Assembly: GCA_902801155.1 (NCBI GenBank)
Contig: CADCHG010000001.1
Span: 186,001 to 250,000 of the forward strand
DNA from: an uncultured Prevotellaceae bacterium
Lineage (GTDB): Bacteria > Bacteroidota > Bacteroidia > Bacteroidales > Bacteroidaceae
DNA: 64,000 nucleotides
Direction of reading: 5' to 3'
Made by a program: the position numbers and the translations under genes. Below, one piece after another: positions 29,730 through 38,984 of this stretch (positions are counted from its first letter, which is position 1; each line of letters opens with the position of its first letter). The notes beneath the pieces are model-generated. The model was given only the letters and a program-made list of their open reading frames with translations. It was not told where the DNA came from and ran no database searches.

Positions 29730-31268
29730 ATGGCAGAAGACGTTTTTAAGAAAATCGTAAGTCACTGTAAGGAGTATGGTTTCGTATTCCCTTCAAGTGA
29801 GATTTACGATGGTCTTGGCGCAGTTTACGACTACGCTCAGAATGGTGTGGAGATGAAGAACAACATCAAGCAGTATTGGTGGCAGTCTATGGTTCTCCTT
29901 CACGACAATATCGTAGGTATCGACTCAAGCATTTTCATGCACCCGACTATCTGGAAGGCATCAGGTCACGTTGATGCTTTCAACGACCCTCTCATCGACA
30001 ACCGCGACTCAAAGAAACGCTACCGTGCCGACGTGCTCATCGAGGAGCAGATGGCAAAGTACGAGGATAAGATAGCAAAGGAGATTGCAAAGGCTCAGAA
30101 GAAGTTCGGTGACAGCTTTGACGAGGCTCAGTTCCGCCAGACCAACGCACGCGTCCTCGAGAACCAGAAGAAATTTGATGATCTTCATGCACGTTATCAC
30201 GAAGCTATGCAGGGACCAGACCTTGAGGCCCTAAAGCAGATTATCATCGATGAGGAGATTGTATGTCCTATCTCTGGAACAAAGAACTGGACAGACGTTC
30301 GTCAGTTCAACCTTATGTTTGCTACCGAGATGGGTGCAAGCGCAGAGGGTTCAATGAAGGTGTATCTTCGTCCTGAGACCGCTCAGGGTATCTTCGTAAA
30401 CTACCTCAACGTACAGAAGACTGGCCGTATGAAGATTCCATTCGGTATCGCTCAGATCGGTAAGGCTTTCCGTAACGAGATCGTTGCACGTCAGTTCATC
30501 TTCCGTATGCGTGAGTTCGAGCAGATGGAGATGCAGTTCTTCATCAAGCCAGGCACAGAACTTGACTGGTTCGCAAAGTGGAAGGAAACACGTATGAAGT
30601 GGCACCAGAACCTCGGTTTCGGTGCAGAGAACTACCGTTTCCACGACCACGACAAACTTGCTCATTACGCTAACGCAGCTACTGATATCGAGTTCCGCAT
30701 GCCATTCGGCTTCAAGGAGGTTGAGGGTATCCACTCTCGTACCAACTTCGACCTTAGCCAGCACGCTAAATTCTCAGGCAAGAAGATTGAGTACTTCGAC
30801 CCAGAAGATAACACATCATACACTCCATACGTTATCGAGACCTCTATCGGTGTTGACCGCATGTTCCTCTCTATCATGTGCCACTCTTACGAGGAGGAGC
30901 AGCTTGAGAATGGCGAGACACGTACCGTGCTCCACCTACCTGCAGCCCTTGCTCCTGTCAAGCTCGCTATCTTCCCTCTCACAAAGAAGGACGGCCTGCC
31001 AGAGAAGGCTCGTGAGATTCAGGACCAGCTGAAGTTCCACTTCAACTGTAAGTACGAGGAGAAAGATCAGATTGGTAAGCGTTACCGTCGTCAGGATGCC
31101 ATCGGTACTCCTTTCTGCGTAACAGTTGACCACCAGACTCTCGAGGACAACACCGTAACTCTCCGTTACCGTGACTCTATGGAGCAGAAGCGCGTTGCTA
31201 TCTCTGAGCTTCAGGGCATCATCGAGGATCAGGTATCTATCACATCCCTTCTTAAGAAGCTTCAGTAA
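29730..31268 (+). CDS. glyS: Glycyl-tRNA synthetase (single-chain dimeric type)
   Basis: 512 residues of the eukaryote-like homodimeric class II glycyl-tRNA synthetase, not the alpha2beta2 type. Motif 1 and the catalytic core are visible: GFVFPSSEIYDGLGAVYDY, then RPETAQGIFVNYLN, then FRNEIVARQFIFRMREFEQMEM (motif 2) and ETSIGVDRMFLSIM (motif 3). The C-terminal anticodon domain starts near LAPVKLAIFPL. It has its own promoter. A perfect 10-bp hairpin begins 19 bp after the stop codon. Confidence 0.96.
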   Translation: MAEDVFKKIVSHCKEYGFVFPSSEIYDGLGAVYDYAQNGVEMKNNIKQYWWQSMVLLHDNIVGIDSSIFMHPTIWKASGHVDAFNDPLIDNRDSKKRYRADVLIEEQMAKYEDKIAKEIAKAQKKFGDSFDEAQFRQTNARVLENQKKFDDLHARYHEAMQGPDLEALKQIIIDEEIVCPISGTKNWTDVRQFNLMFATEMGASAEGSMKVYLRPETAQGIFVNYLNVQKTGRMKIPFGIAQIGKAFRNEIVARQFIFRMREFEQMEMQFFIKPGTELDWFAKWKETRMKWHQNLGFGAENYRFHDHDKLAHYANAATDIEFRMPFGFKEVEGIHSRTNFDLSQHAKFSGKKIEYFDPEDNTSYTPYVIETSIGVDRMFLSIMCHSYEEEQLENGETRTVLHLPAALAPVKLAIFPLTKKDGLPEKAREIQDQLKFHFNCKYEEKDQIGKRYRRQDAIGTPFCVTVDHQTLEDNTVTLRYRDSMEQKRVAISELQGIIEDQVSITSLLKKLQ

Positions 31269-31981
31269 TGGGTATCAGGAATATTATTGCCGGCAGTATT
31301 TCTGCTGCCGGCAAATATTTTCTCTTCTTCATGGCTTTCGCAGGCATCATCAGCATGACATCGTGTAGCGAGAGCGATGATACGGAAGACGAATTCGAGA
31401 ACTGGCAGGAGCGTAACGACGCGTATTTCAACAACATCTACTCCCAGGCAGAGACAGCGATAAAGTCAGGTGATGATAGTTGGAAGATTATCCGTGTCTT
31501 TTCAAAGGACTCTCTTGCAGCAAAGTCGAAAACCGACTTTATTGTCGTTCACGTAGAGACTGAGGGAACTGGTACGGATAGTCCTATTTTTAGTGATAAG
31601 ATCCGCGTTCATTACAGGGTCAAACTCATTCCTAGCACGAATTATACAGACGGCTATCAGTTTGAATCTTCATGGACAGGTGATTACAATCTGAAGACCA
31701 TGTCCCCTAAAGATTTCAACGTCAACGGAAGCTTTACAGGTACAGCATCAGATGCAACGATAGGCCTCACGACAGCTCTGATGAATATGCACAAGGGAGA
31801 CCGCTGGACGATTTACATCCCATATGCATTGGGCTATGGTACGAAAAATCACACGCTTCAATACCCCAACGGCACAAGCTACGTTTACGGCGCAACCATA
31901 CCTGCATATAGTACACAGATATTCGATGTTACTCTCGTTGACTATGTCCATGCAGGAGAGAAGCTTCCTACATTCCAGTAA
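31268..31981 (+). CDS. FKBP-type peptidyl-prolyl isomerase lipoprotein
   Basis: 237 residues. The lipobox is ISMTSC at about residues 28-33, then an acidic linker and an FKBP domain in the C-terminal half: DKIRVHYRVKL, then ALMNMHKGDRWTIYIPYALGYG and IPAYSTQIFDVTLVDY. It would speed proline isomerisation of folding proteins in the periplasm or at the outer membrane. The listed start (overlapping the glyS stop by one base) gives a long 32-residue pre-sequence, and the hairpin at 31287-31314 lies inside it. The ATG at 31331 (MAFAGIISMTSC) is an alternative that would give a very short signal peptide. Confidence 0.85.
   Translation: MGIRNIIAGSISAAGKYFLFFMAFAGIISMTSCSESDDTEDEFENWQERNDAYFNNIYSQAETAIKSGDDSWKIIRVFSKDSLAAKSKTDFIVVHVETEGTGTDSPIFSDKIRVHYRVKLIPSTNYTDGYQFESSWTGDYNLKTMSPKDFNVNGSFTGTASDATIGLTTALMNMHKGDRWTIYIPYALGYGTKNHTLQYPNGTSYVYGATIPAYSTQIFDVTLVDYVHAGEKLPTFQ
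31287..31314 (+). terminator. Hairpin after glyS, possible terminator or attenuator
   Basis: A perfect 10-bp stem TTGCCGGCAG/CTGCCGGCAA with an 8-nt loop is followed by ATATTTT. It lies inside the first codons of the longer FKBP reading. Confidence 0.65.
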
Positions 31982-31997
31982 GAACACACGTAATGAA

Positions 31998-32069
31998 ACA
32001 TAACCAAACTCGGTGGTACTCCTATTCTGAATAAGACTCAGAACGGTGTATCACCGAGTTTGGTTATGT
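31998..32069. terminator. Large hairpin between convergent genes
   Basis: A perfect 18-bp inverted repeat (31998-32015 with 32052-32069) has a 36-nt loop and lies between the FKBP and PnuC genes. There is no strong T run, but the position suits two-way termination. Confidence 0.7.
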
Positions 32070-32074
32070 AGAGG

Positions 32075-32118
32075 AACGGACTTACAACGGACTTGGAACG
32101 GAGGTAGAACGGATTTAC
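32075..32118. repeat. 11-bp tandem array (AACGGACTTAC units)
   Basis: AACGGACTTAC, AACGGACTTGG, AACGGAGGTAG and AACGGATTTAC have an exact 11-bp period. The last unit contains the PnuC stop codon (32115-32117). Confidence 0.85.
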
Positions 32119-32894
32119 TTCTTCGCCAGTTTTGTCCACATCCAGATACCATAGAATGTGTTGATGAGATATACTGAGTATTTCGCAACGGTCATGAATG
32201 AGAACTCTGAGTCAGACATCAGCCACATTGTAATATATGACACGTTAATGATAAGCCACATATACCATTGTTCTACGAATGCCTTGACAGAGATATACAA
32301 GGTGATGATGCTGAGAACCGTTGTAAAGGCGTCAAGCCAGAGCTGAGCCTCATGGTCGTAATCCATCTTCAAGGTCTTGAACTGCATATCAGGCAGTATG
32401 TCGTGGAGCGTGTTAATCATCCAAGGACCAAACACCTTTAGGAAGAATCCAAGTAACACAGTCATAACAGCTACGACAAGGAATGTCAATCCGCGCTGTT
32501 TCCAAGTCATATAACGAGTCTTTACTCGATTGGAATGGTCGCCGAGCTCACGCTTACGCCAACTCTTCCACCCTACGAACTGCATAGGAAGATTCCAAAA
32601 AATGCGCTGAAGAAAATCGCCATACATGTGGGTATAGAAACAGATGACGATATGCAGAAAGCCTTCAAACATTCCGAATATCCAATTGGCAAGAGAACCT
32701 TTTGCACCCAATACCACACAGAAAACACCGAGTACTGCGGAAATTGCCGCAATACAATTCTGCCAGCTGAACTCACCTTTTATAAAGAAAGAAGACAAGG
32801 CCAGCAGCATGATGCAAGCCATGAGTACAATCTCGAATGCATTGAGCGTGGTAAGACTCTTCTTTACCACCTCAGAACCGTTTTTTATTTTCAT
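32115..32894 (-). CDS. pnuC: PnuC family transporter (nicotinamide riboside or related vitamin)
   Basis: 259 residues with about seven hydrophobic helices. Family features are NWIFGMFEGFLHI, the conserved YGDFLQRIFWNLPMQFVGW and, near the C-terminus, LDAFTTVLSI plus VEQWYMWLIINV. PnuC proteins move nicotinamide riboside by facilitated diffusion, with trapping by a kinase; Bacteroidales relatives may carry thiamine instead. The start at 32892-32894 is chosen because the longer reading begins inside the -7 element TAATTTTG. The loop between helices 4 and 5 is longer than usual. Confidence 0.8.
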   Translation of the reverse strand: MKIKNGSEVVKKSLTTLNAFEIVLMACIMLLALSSFFIKGEFSWQNCIAAISAVLGVFCVVLGAKGSLANWIFGMFEGFLHIVICFYTHMYGDFLQRIFWNLPMQFVGWKSWRKRELGDHSNRVKTRYMTWKQRGLTFLVVAVMTVLLGFFLKVFGPWMINTLHDILPDMQFKTLKMDYDHEAQLWLDAFTTVLSIITLYISVKAFVEQWYMWLIINVSYITMWLMSDSEFSFMTVAKYSVYLINTFYGIWMWTKLAKK

Positions 32895-32902
32895 TTCGAG
32901 CG

Positions 32903-32910
32903 CAAAATTA
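32903..32910 (-). promoter_or_regulatory. -7 element of pnuC
   Basis: On the minus strand TAATTTTG lies 9 bp before the chosen ATG, implying a nearly leaderless mRNA. The -33 region is weak (CTTTC). Confidence 0.5.
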
Positions 32911-32974
32911 CACATTATTCCCTAAAAATGGAAAGAATATAAGCATAAAATTCGGATATTTCATATTTTTTTTG

Positions 32975-32982
32975 TATTTTTG
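32975..32982 (+). promoter_or_regulatory. -7 element of parC
   Basis: TATTTTTG, with only a weak -33 match. It excludes upstream non-ATG starts for parC. Confidence 0.5.
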
Positions 32983-33049
32983 CAGTCTAAGTAAAAGGTG
33001 GACTCAACAAATTGCCACCATTAGAACAACGAAATGCTTTTCTAAACAC

Positions 33050-35758
33050 ATGGACGAGATCATAAACGACAACGTTAACGAAAACGAGAACCTGAACGAA
33101 ATAGAAGATATCAGCACCGACGAGAATGAAAGCGTTGGTGCTGTGAGTTCCAACCGTTTCGATGCTTCTGTGGTACATCACCTTGGCGGTATGTATCAAA
33201 GTTGGTTTCTGGATTACGCTTCATACGTAATCCTTGAACGTGCCGTGCCTCATATAGAGGACGGTTTGAAGCCTGTACAGCGTCGTATCCTGCACTCTAT
33301 GAAGCGTATGGATGACGGGCGTTTCAACAAGGTTGCAAATATCGTCGGTCACACCATGCAGTTCCACCCTCACGGTGACGCTTCCATAGGTGATGCTCTC
33401 GTTCAGTTGGGACAGAAAGACCTTCTCATCGACACTCAGGGCAACTGGGGAAATATCCTCACAGGATCAAGTGCCGCTGCACCACGTTATATCGAGGCAC
33501 GACTCAGTAAGTTTGCCCTTGAGACGGTGTTCAACCCTAAGACAACCGACTGGCAGTTGTCATACGATGGGCGAAACAAGGAGCCTATCACCTTGCCAGT
33601 AAAGTTCCCTTTGCTTCTTGAACAAGGAGTGGAAGGTATTGCTGTTGGTCTGAACTCTAAGATCCTGCCACACAACTTCTGTGAGATATGCGACGCAGCC
33701 ATTGCATACCTTCGCGGTAAGGAGTTCCACCTATATCCAGACTTCCCAACTGGCGGTTCAATAGACGTATCAAAATACAATGACGGTCAGCGTGGAGGTA
33801 CGGTAAAGGTTCGTGCAAAGATTGAAAAACTCGACAATAAGACGCTCGTAATCCGTGATATACCTTTCTCACGCACATCAGAATCACTGATTGATTCTAT
33901 CACACGTGCTGTAGAGAAAGGAAAGGTTAAGGTGCGTAAGGTAGAGGACCTGACAGCCGCAAACGTGGAGATTCTCGTTCATCTTACTCCTGGCGTTTCA
34001 TCAGACAAGACACTTGACGCCCTCTATATCTTCACAGATTGCGAGGTTAGCATATCACCGAACTGCTGTGTTATCAAGGATCGCAAGCCACAGTTCCTTA
34101 CCATCAGCGATTTGCTCCGTGCAAGTACTGACCAGACACTCAACCTTTTGAAGCGAGAACTGGAGATTCGCAGGAACGAGTTGCTTGAGCAGTTGTTCTT
34201 CGTATCTTTGGAGAAGATATTCATCGAGGAGCGCATCTACAAGGACAAGAAATTCGAGAATGCCACAAGTGTGGATAGCATCTGTGAGTATATTGACGAA
34301 CGCCTCACACCGTTCTACCACCTCTTCGTGCGCGAAGTAAGGAAGGAAGATATTCTTCGCCTTCTCGAAATCAAGATGCAGCGCATAGCCAAGTTCTCAA
34401 AGGACAAGGCTGACGAGCTGATGGCAAAGATTCAGGCAGAGATTGAGGAGATTGAGCGTGACCTCAACCGCATGGTAGATGTAACGTGCGAGTGGTTCGA
34501 GCACCTGAAGGAGAAGTACGGTGCAGAGCATCCACGCCTTACAGAGGTACGTTCTTTCGATACTATCGAGGCTACAAAGGTGGCAGAGGCAAACCAGAAG
34601 CTTTATATCAACCGCACAGAGGGATTCATCGGTACAGGACTGAAGAAAGACGAGTTCGTTTGCAACTGTTCTGATATTGACGATATCATTCTCTTCTACA
34701 AGGACGGTAAGTACAAGGTTATCCGCGTTGCGGACAAGATATTCGTCGGAAAGAACATCATCCATGTGCAGGTTTGGAAGAAGAACGACCTTCGCACCAC
34801 ATACAATATGGTATATCGCGATGGCAAGCAGGGCAACTACTACGTCAAGAGATTCAATGTGACCGGTATGACTCGCGATAAGGAATACGACCTCACAATG
34901 GGTACAGCGGGATCAAAGATTCACTACTTCACGGCTAACCCTAACGGTGAGGCAGAGGTCATCAAGGTGACACTCGAACCAAATGTGAAACTGAAGAAGA
35001 TATTCATAGACTACGACTTCTCAGCCCTAGCCGTAAAGGGAAGGGCCTCACGCGGAAACCTCCTCACAAAGAATACCATCCACAGGATCTCGCTCAAATC
35101 ACATGGCCACTCTACACTTGGCGGTCAAAAGGTATGGTATGACCCGGATGTAAACCGTCTCAACCACACAGAGCACGGACAACTGCTTGGAGAATTCTCT
35201 GATGATGACCAGATACTCGTAATACTGAGTGACGGCGATTTCTATGTAACGACTCCTAACGTAGATAACCATTTCGAGCAAAACGTCAAGCGTATAGAGA
35301 AGTTCGACCCTAACAAGGTATATACCTGCGTTCTCTTCGACAAGGATAATAAGAACCTTCCATACATCAAGCGTTTCCGTATGGACAAGGCGACAAAGAA
35401 CCATCACAACTACCTTGGTAACCCACAGTCACAGGAGATCATACTGACAGATACCGTTTATCCGCGCCTCCTCGTAACATTCGGTGGAGCGGATGCGTTC
35501 CGTCCTCAAATGGAAATCGACGCAGAGCAGTATATCGGCATAAAGGGATATGATGCCCGCGGAAAGAGAGTCGCCACTTGGGAAGTTGCCAAGGTTGAGG
35601 AACTCGAACCTCTCCGTTTCCCAGAGCCTTCTGATGACAATCCTGGAAGCGATATGGACGATGAGGACGAGAACCTTGATCCTGATGCAGACAAGAGTGA
35701 GCAGCAGATTCGTGACGAACTCACCGGACAGACTTCATTGAATTTCGATGAAGAATAG
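33050..35758 (+). CDS. parC: DNA topoisomerase IV subunit A (type IIA topoisomerase, ParC/GyrA family)
   Basis: 902 residues after the ATG at 33050, which follows the promoter -7 element. The breakage-reunion domain is complete with catalytic Tyr147 in APRYIEARLS. The quinolone pocket HPHGDASIGD has Ala111 where E. coli GyrA has Ser83, and Asp115 at the Asp87 position. A coiled-coil and tower region follows (IEEIERDLNRMVDV), then a beta-pinwheel C-terminal domain that lacks a clear GyrA box, which favours ParC over GyrA. An acidic tail (SDDNPGSDMDDEDENLD) ends the protein. An Asn/Glu-rich N-terminal extension of about 35 residues precedes the domain. Confidence 0.9.
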   Translation: MDEIINDNVNENENLNEIEDISTDENESVGAVSSNRFDASVVHHLGGMYQSWFLDYASYVILERAVPHIEDGLKPVQRRILHSMKRMDDGRFNKVANIVGHTMQFHPHGDASIGDALVQLGQKDLLIDTQGNWGNILTGSSAAAPRYIEARLSKFALETVFNPKTTDWQLSYDGRNKEPITLPVKFPLLLEQGVEGIAVGLNSKILPHNFCEICDAAIAYLRGKEFHLYPDFPTGGSIDVSKYNDGQRGGTVKVRAKIEKLDNKTLVIRDIPFSRTSESLIDSITRAVEKGKVKVRKVEDLTAANVEILVHLTPGVSSDKTLDALYIFTDCEVSISPNCCVIKDRKPQFLTISDLLRASTDQTLNLLKRELEIRRNELLEQLFFVSLEKIFIEERIYKDKKFENATSVDSICEYIDERLTPFYHLFVREVRKEDILRLLEIKMQRIAKFSKDKADELMAKIQAEIEEIERDLNRMVDVTCEWFEHLKEKYGAEHPRLTEVRSFDTIEATKVAEANQKLYINRTEGFIGTGLKKDEFVCNCSDIDDIILFYKDGKYKVIRVADKIFVGKNIIHVQVWKKNDLRTTYNMVYRDGKQGNYYVKRFNVTGMTRDKEYDLTMGTAGSKIHYFTANPNGEAEVIKVTLEPNVKLKKIFIDYDFSALAVKGRASRGNLLTKNTIHRISLKSHGHSTLGGQKVWYDPDVNRLNHTEHGQLLGEFSDDDQILVILSDGDFYVTTPNVDNHFEQNVKRIEKFDPNKVYTCVLFDKDNKNLPYIKRFRMDKATKNHHNYLGNPQSQEIILTDTVYPRLLVTFGGADAFRPQMEIDAEQYIGIKGYDARGKRVATWEVAKVEELEPLRFPEPSDDNPGSDMDDEDENLDPDADKSEQQIRDELTGQTSLNFDEE

Positions 35759-35779
35759 CCCCATGTATCGTATATTTAC

Positions 35780-36565
35780 ATGCGCACGTTCCTTATTATA
35801 ATAGTATTATTCTTTGCTTTTGCTTCCTATGCCCGAGCACAGGAAGCAAATGATGTTTTTATCGAACGTACCACAGCATTCGCAATCGGCAAAACACAAA
35901 GGCTGGACACCTATCTATCACAGGAGGAATACAGCGGAACGGATTATAGATTCATTTCTAACGTGCTCCGTATCCGTCCTAATAAATGGGACTTTCAATT
36001 CACTCACGAAGGTGCACTTGACTATACCCATAATCGCGTTGAAAATGCCAACACACTTGCCGGGCACTATGATTTCGCATTTGCAATGATGAAAAGACTG
36101 GACAAGTTCGAGAACTGCCCATTCACATTGCGTGCAGGCTTCATGAGTGACCTTTATGCTGGTTTCGCATACAACATGCGAAACTCTGCCAATAATCCGG
36201 CACAGGGTTACGCATCCCTTTCTATTGGAGGTACTGCAATAGGCACATACAGGCTTAAAATCGGCGACAAGACAATACCTATTACATACGAGGTGCGAGT
36301 ACCGATGATTGGTATTATGTTCTCTCCGGCATACGGTCAATCATATTATGAACTGTTCAACAATGGCAATTATGACAATAATATCGTCTTCACTTCCGTT
36401 GCCATCCCACAGCTAAGGCATCAGCTGTCCGCAGAATACCCAATAAGCAAGAACACCAATATCCGCATAGGTTATTTTGGGGACTATCGCCAAAGCAAGC
36501 CTAACAATCTCAAACAGCATACATATACCAATTCCTTCCTTATAGGGTTCACATTAAGGAAATGA
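35780..36565 (+). CDS. DUF3316 family outer-membrane-like protein
   Basis: 261 residues with a signal peptide (MRTFLIIIVLFFAFASYARAQ). The mature part is made of amphipathic beta strands (WDFQFTHEGALDYTHN, TIPITYEVRVPMIGIMF, NTNIRIGYFGDYRQS, TNSFLIGFTLRK), consistent with a small barrel. The architecture and the final GFTLRK fit DUF3316, which is typical of Bacteroidales. Function unknown. It begins 21 bp after parC and overlaps the S41 peptidase start by 4 bp (ATGA), so the two are probably translated together. Confidence 0.7.
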   Translation: MRTFLIIIVLFFAFASYARAQEANDVFIERTTAFAIGKTQRLDTYLSQEEYSGTDYRFISNVLRIRPNKWDFQFTHEGALDYTHNRVENANTLAGHYDFAFAMMKRLDKFENCPFTLRAGFMSDLYAGFAYNMRNSANNPAQGYASLSIGGTAIGTYRLKIGDKTIPITYEVRVPMIGIMFSPAYGQSYYELFNNGNYDNNIVFTSVAIPQLRHQLSAEYPISKNTNIRIGYFGDYRQSKPNNLKQHTYTNSFLIGFTLRK

Positions 36566-37587
36566 AACACATGTACAAGGAAATGAAACACCTAAGCATA
36601 CTGTTCATACTCATCACGCAACTCTTCACATTCACCTCATGTGTGGAGGAGGAAGAATACGCCAATACCCCAACAGGCAATTTCGAGGCTCTGTGGCGTA
36701 TCATGGATGAGCATTACTGTTTCTTCGACCTTAAGCAGAAGGAATTAGGTGTTGACTGGAACAATGTCCATGCACGATATTCGTCACAAGTCTCAGACGC
36801 CATGAACAACGAGCAGCTCTTTGAGTTCCTAAGCAATATGATTGGTGAGCTAAAAGACGGCCACGTGAACCTTTCCGCATCCTTCGACTATGGAAGAAAC
36901 TGGTCTTGGAAGGAAGACTTCCCTACAAATTTCTCAGACACTATTCAGCGGAAATATCTTGGCACAGACTACCACATTGCCTGCGGACTGAAATACCGAA
37001 TTCTTGAAAACAACATAGGATACATCTATTGCGGATCATTTGAAAACTCATTCGGAGCAGGAAACCTTGACGAGGTGTTGCTATATCTTGCTCCATGCAA
37101 TTCACTCATAATCGACGTGCGCAACAACGGTGGCGGAATGATAACATCTGCCCAAACACTTGCAGCTCGTTTCACCAATGAGAAAACACTTGTCGGATAC
37201 ATACAACACAAGACAGGCACATCGCACAATAGTTTTTCAGAATTAAACGCACAATATTTAGAACCAGCCAAGGGAATACGATGGCAAAAAAAAGTCTGCG
37301 TACTCACCAACCGCTCAACCTATAGTGCCGCCAACGAGTTCGTGAAATACATGAAGACCCTTGGTGCGACCATCATAGGCGACAAGACCGGAGGAGGTGC
37401 GGGAATGCCATTCTCAAGTGAACTACCTAATGGTTGGGGCGTACGTTTCTCTGCATGTCCTATGTATGACAGCCAACATAACAGTACTGAATTTGGCATT
37501 GAGCCGACTATAAAGGTTGACATCAAGAGCTCAGATTTCCAGAAACAGATAGATACAATAATAGAAACCGCATTTTCTAGCAATTAA
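36562..37587 (+). CDS. S41 family (tail-specific/CPP-like) peptidase lipoprotein
   Basis: 341 residues with a lipobox ending FTSC (Cys near residue 27). An N-terminal helical domain of the S41 type (FEALWRIMDEHYCFFDLK) is followed by the interrupted protease core: GYIYCGSF, IDVRNNGGGM, the catalytic Ser in TNRSTYSAANEFV and the Lys region IGDKTGGGAGMPF. There is no clear PDZ domain, as in many Bacteroidales S41 lipoproteins. It probably cleaves C-terminal tails of envelope proteins. It is coupled to the DUF3316 gene by a 4-bp overlap. Confidence 0.85.
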   Translation: MKHMYKEMKHLSILFILITQLFTFTSCVEEEEYANTPTGNFEALWRIMDEHYCFFDLKQKELGVDWNNVHARYSSQVSDAMNNEQLFEFLSNMIGELKDGHVNLSASFDYGRNWSWKEDFPTNFSDTIQRKYLGTDYHIACGLKYRILENNIGYIYCGSFENSFGAGNLDEVLLYLAPCNSLIIDVRNNGGGMITSAQTLAARFTNEKTLVGYIQHKTGTSHNSFSELNAQYLEPAKGIRWQKKVCVLTNRSTYSAANEFVKYMKTLGATIIGDKTGGGAGMPFSSELPNGWGVRFSACPMYDSQHNSTEFGIEPTIKVDIKSSDFQKQIDTIIETAFSSN

Positions 37588-37690
37588 AGGCGACTGGTTT
37601 CCAAACAAAACAAGTCAAAACTACAAATCAAAAAAACGACAACAATTCATAGGAGAAAAAGACATTTGGGATTTCACAATTACAATTCAA

Positions 37691-37803
37691 TTTCCATATG
37701 AATTTTCATTACATTTTCCCATACCTTTCCATTGTCTCAAACCTGTTCCAAGAAAGAGTCGCTTTCCCTTCGTTCTGCCCTCGCTATGCCTTCGCTCACT
37801 ACA
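37691..37803. repeat. Two 11-bp-period arrays
   Basis: TTTCCATATGA, ATTTTCATTAC, ATTTTCCCATA and CCTTTCCATTG (37691-37734) are followed after a gap by TTCGTTCTGCC, CTCGCTATGCC and TTCGCTCACTA (about 37771-37803). The second set resembles the array near 735-775. Confidence 0.7.
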
Positions 37804-38053
37804 ATCGAGGAGAAACGATGTCATAAAGAAGGCAAAATAACAGAAAAAACAGATGACAAACATGATACTTTGGAACATCAATATGACTTTATACTTTTTC
37901 ACATAACCAGAAATGCGATTTCCGGTTATTGAGCATAGACAATTTTGACGATTATTTACTACTAAATACGCGCATATATATTAACAGAATAATTGGGAAA
38001 TGCGTATTGTATGTTAATAAAAGTTAAATACAAGAATTTTTTGGTCAATTTAC

Positions 38054-38085
38054 TTGTAGGAAATCAATTTATTTTATTACCTTTG
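38054..38085 (+). promoter_or_regulatory. Promoter of tRNA-Leu
   Basis: TTG (38054-38056), a 21-bp spacer and TACCTTTG (38078-38085), about 60 bp before the mature tRNA end. Confidence 0.6.
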
Positions 38086-38144
38086 CCACAGAAATGATAA
38101 ATATAGTATAAATAGATGTATAATCGATAAGAAATACTATTGTT

Positions 38145-38226
38145 GCGTCTGTGGCGAAATTGGTAGACGCGCTAGACTTAGGATCTAGTGTCTTACGATG
38201 TGCAGGTTCGAGTCCTGTCAGACGCA
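38145..38226 (+). tRNA. tRNA-Leu (anticodon TAG, reads CUA/CUG)
   Basis: An 82-nt class II tRNA with a seven-pair acceptor stem GCGTCTG/CAGACGC, D-arm with TGGTAGACGC, anticodon stem CTAGA/TCTAG enclosing CTTAGGA (anticodon TAG), a variable arm and the T-arm CAGG-TTCGAGT-CCTG. The discriminator is A and CCA is not encoded. Confidence 0.97.
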
Positions 38227-38286
38227 CTAACAGAGTATAAATGAGTATAATTGAATAAAAGTACTAACATAATCAATAGAAAAGAC

Positions 38287-38844
38287 ATGAAAAAGTTTTT
38301 GTTCATTGCAGTTCTGTGTCTGTCTGCAGTTTTATCTGTAAACGCACAGGTAGAGTTCCAGTTAACATCAGATGGAACATTCCATATGAAAGATGGTCGT
38401 AACTATGCAGTTATACCTTTCGCAGGCAAGACTGCGCACGAAATTTATACTGCACTCTTCACAAATGCATCAGAGGTATTTAGAGACCCTAAGCAGAAGG
38501 TAATCATAACGATTGACGGTGCTTCTATTAACATTCGTGCATATGACCCAAAGTTGACCTATGCAAAGGAGGATGAGTATCTTGGTACTTACTACAACTT
38601 GAATTTTGAGGTAAAGGACGGTAAGGTGAAGGTTGCAGCTCCAGAAGTTGACGAGAACCTCACAAGATCTAAGGATGGCGTACGTGATAGGGACTTCTCT
38701 AAGCTCGTTCGTTCATGGTTCCAAGAGGCTACTATTCAGGCCAAGTACGCGGACAACAAGTCTTACACAGAGACCCAGTTCAACGCTATCATCAATGGCG
38801 TCCTTACTGGTAACATCTTGGACGATAGTGCAGACAACTGGTAA
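38287..38844 (+). CDS. Secreted DUF4468-like protein
   Basis: 185 residues with a signal peptide (MKKFLFIAVLCLSAVLSVNAQ); I chose this start over an ATG 12 codons upstream for that reason. The mature part (DGRNYAVIPFAGKTAHEIYTA, then VFRDPKQKVIITIDGASIN) fits the DUF4468 domain, a TBP-like fold common in Bacteroidales secreted proteins of unknown role. It lies 60 bp downstream of the tRNA and may be read through from its promoter. A strong terminator follows. Confidence 0.7.
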   Translation: MKKFLFIAVLCLSAVLSVNAQVEFQLTSDGTFHMKDGRNYAVIPFAGKTAHEIYTALFTNASEVFRDPKQKVIITIDGASINIRAYDPKLTYAKEDEYLGTYYNLNFEVKDGKVKVAAPEVDENLTRSKDGVRDRDFSKLVRSWFQEATIQAKYADNKSYTETQFNAIINGVLTGNILDDSADNW

Positions 38845-38868
38845 TCGAGTTCTAACTTTAGACATAAT

Positions 38869-38902
38869 AAAGTTGTCAACCGCAAGGTTGGCAACTTTTT
38901 TT
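38869..38902 (+). terminator. Intrinsic terminator
   Basis: Stem AAAGTTG-CAACC / GGTTG-CAACTTT with one mismatch (38869-38898) followed by a long T run. Confidence 0.9.
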
Positions 38903-38956
38903 GTTTTTTACAGAAAAAAAATGCGAAAGTAAACAAGTATTCTCATTTTTTTTCAG

Positions 38957-38964
38957 TAAATTTG
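38957..38964 (+). promoter_or_regulatory. -7 element of the 38985 gene
   Basis: TAAATTTG lies 20 bp before the start codon, implying a leader of about 14 nt. No good -33 match is seen. Confidence 0.5.
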
Positions 38965-38984
38965 CAGTCATAAATCTATAAATA

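Larger units (their letters stand above)
37588..38144. other. Gene-free gap with repeats before the tRNA
   Basis: No gene. It contains 11-bp arrays (37691-37734 and about 37771-37803), a near-perfect 12-bp hairpin (37903-37914 with 37918-37929) and the tRNA promoter. Confidence 0.6.

Noticed and set aside
32911..33049. Longer parC reading from a TTG near 32972
   Set aside because: It would start at or before the -7 element TATTTTTG, so it could not be transcribed from that promoter.
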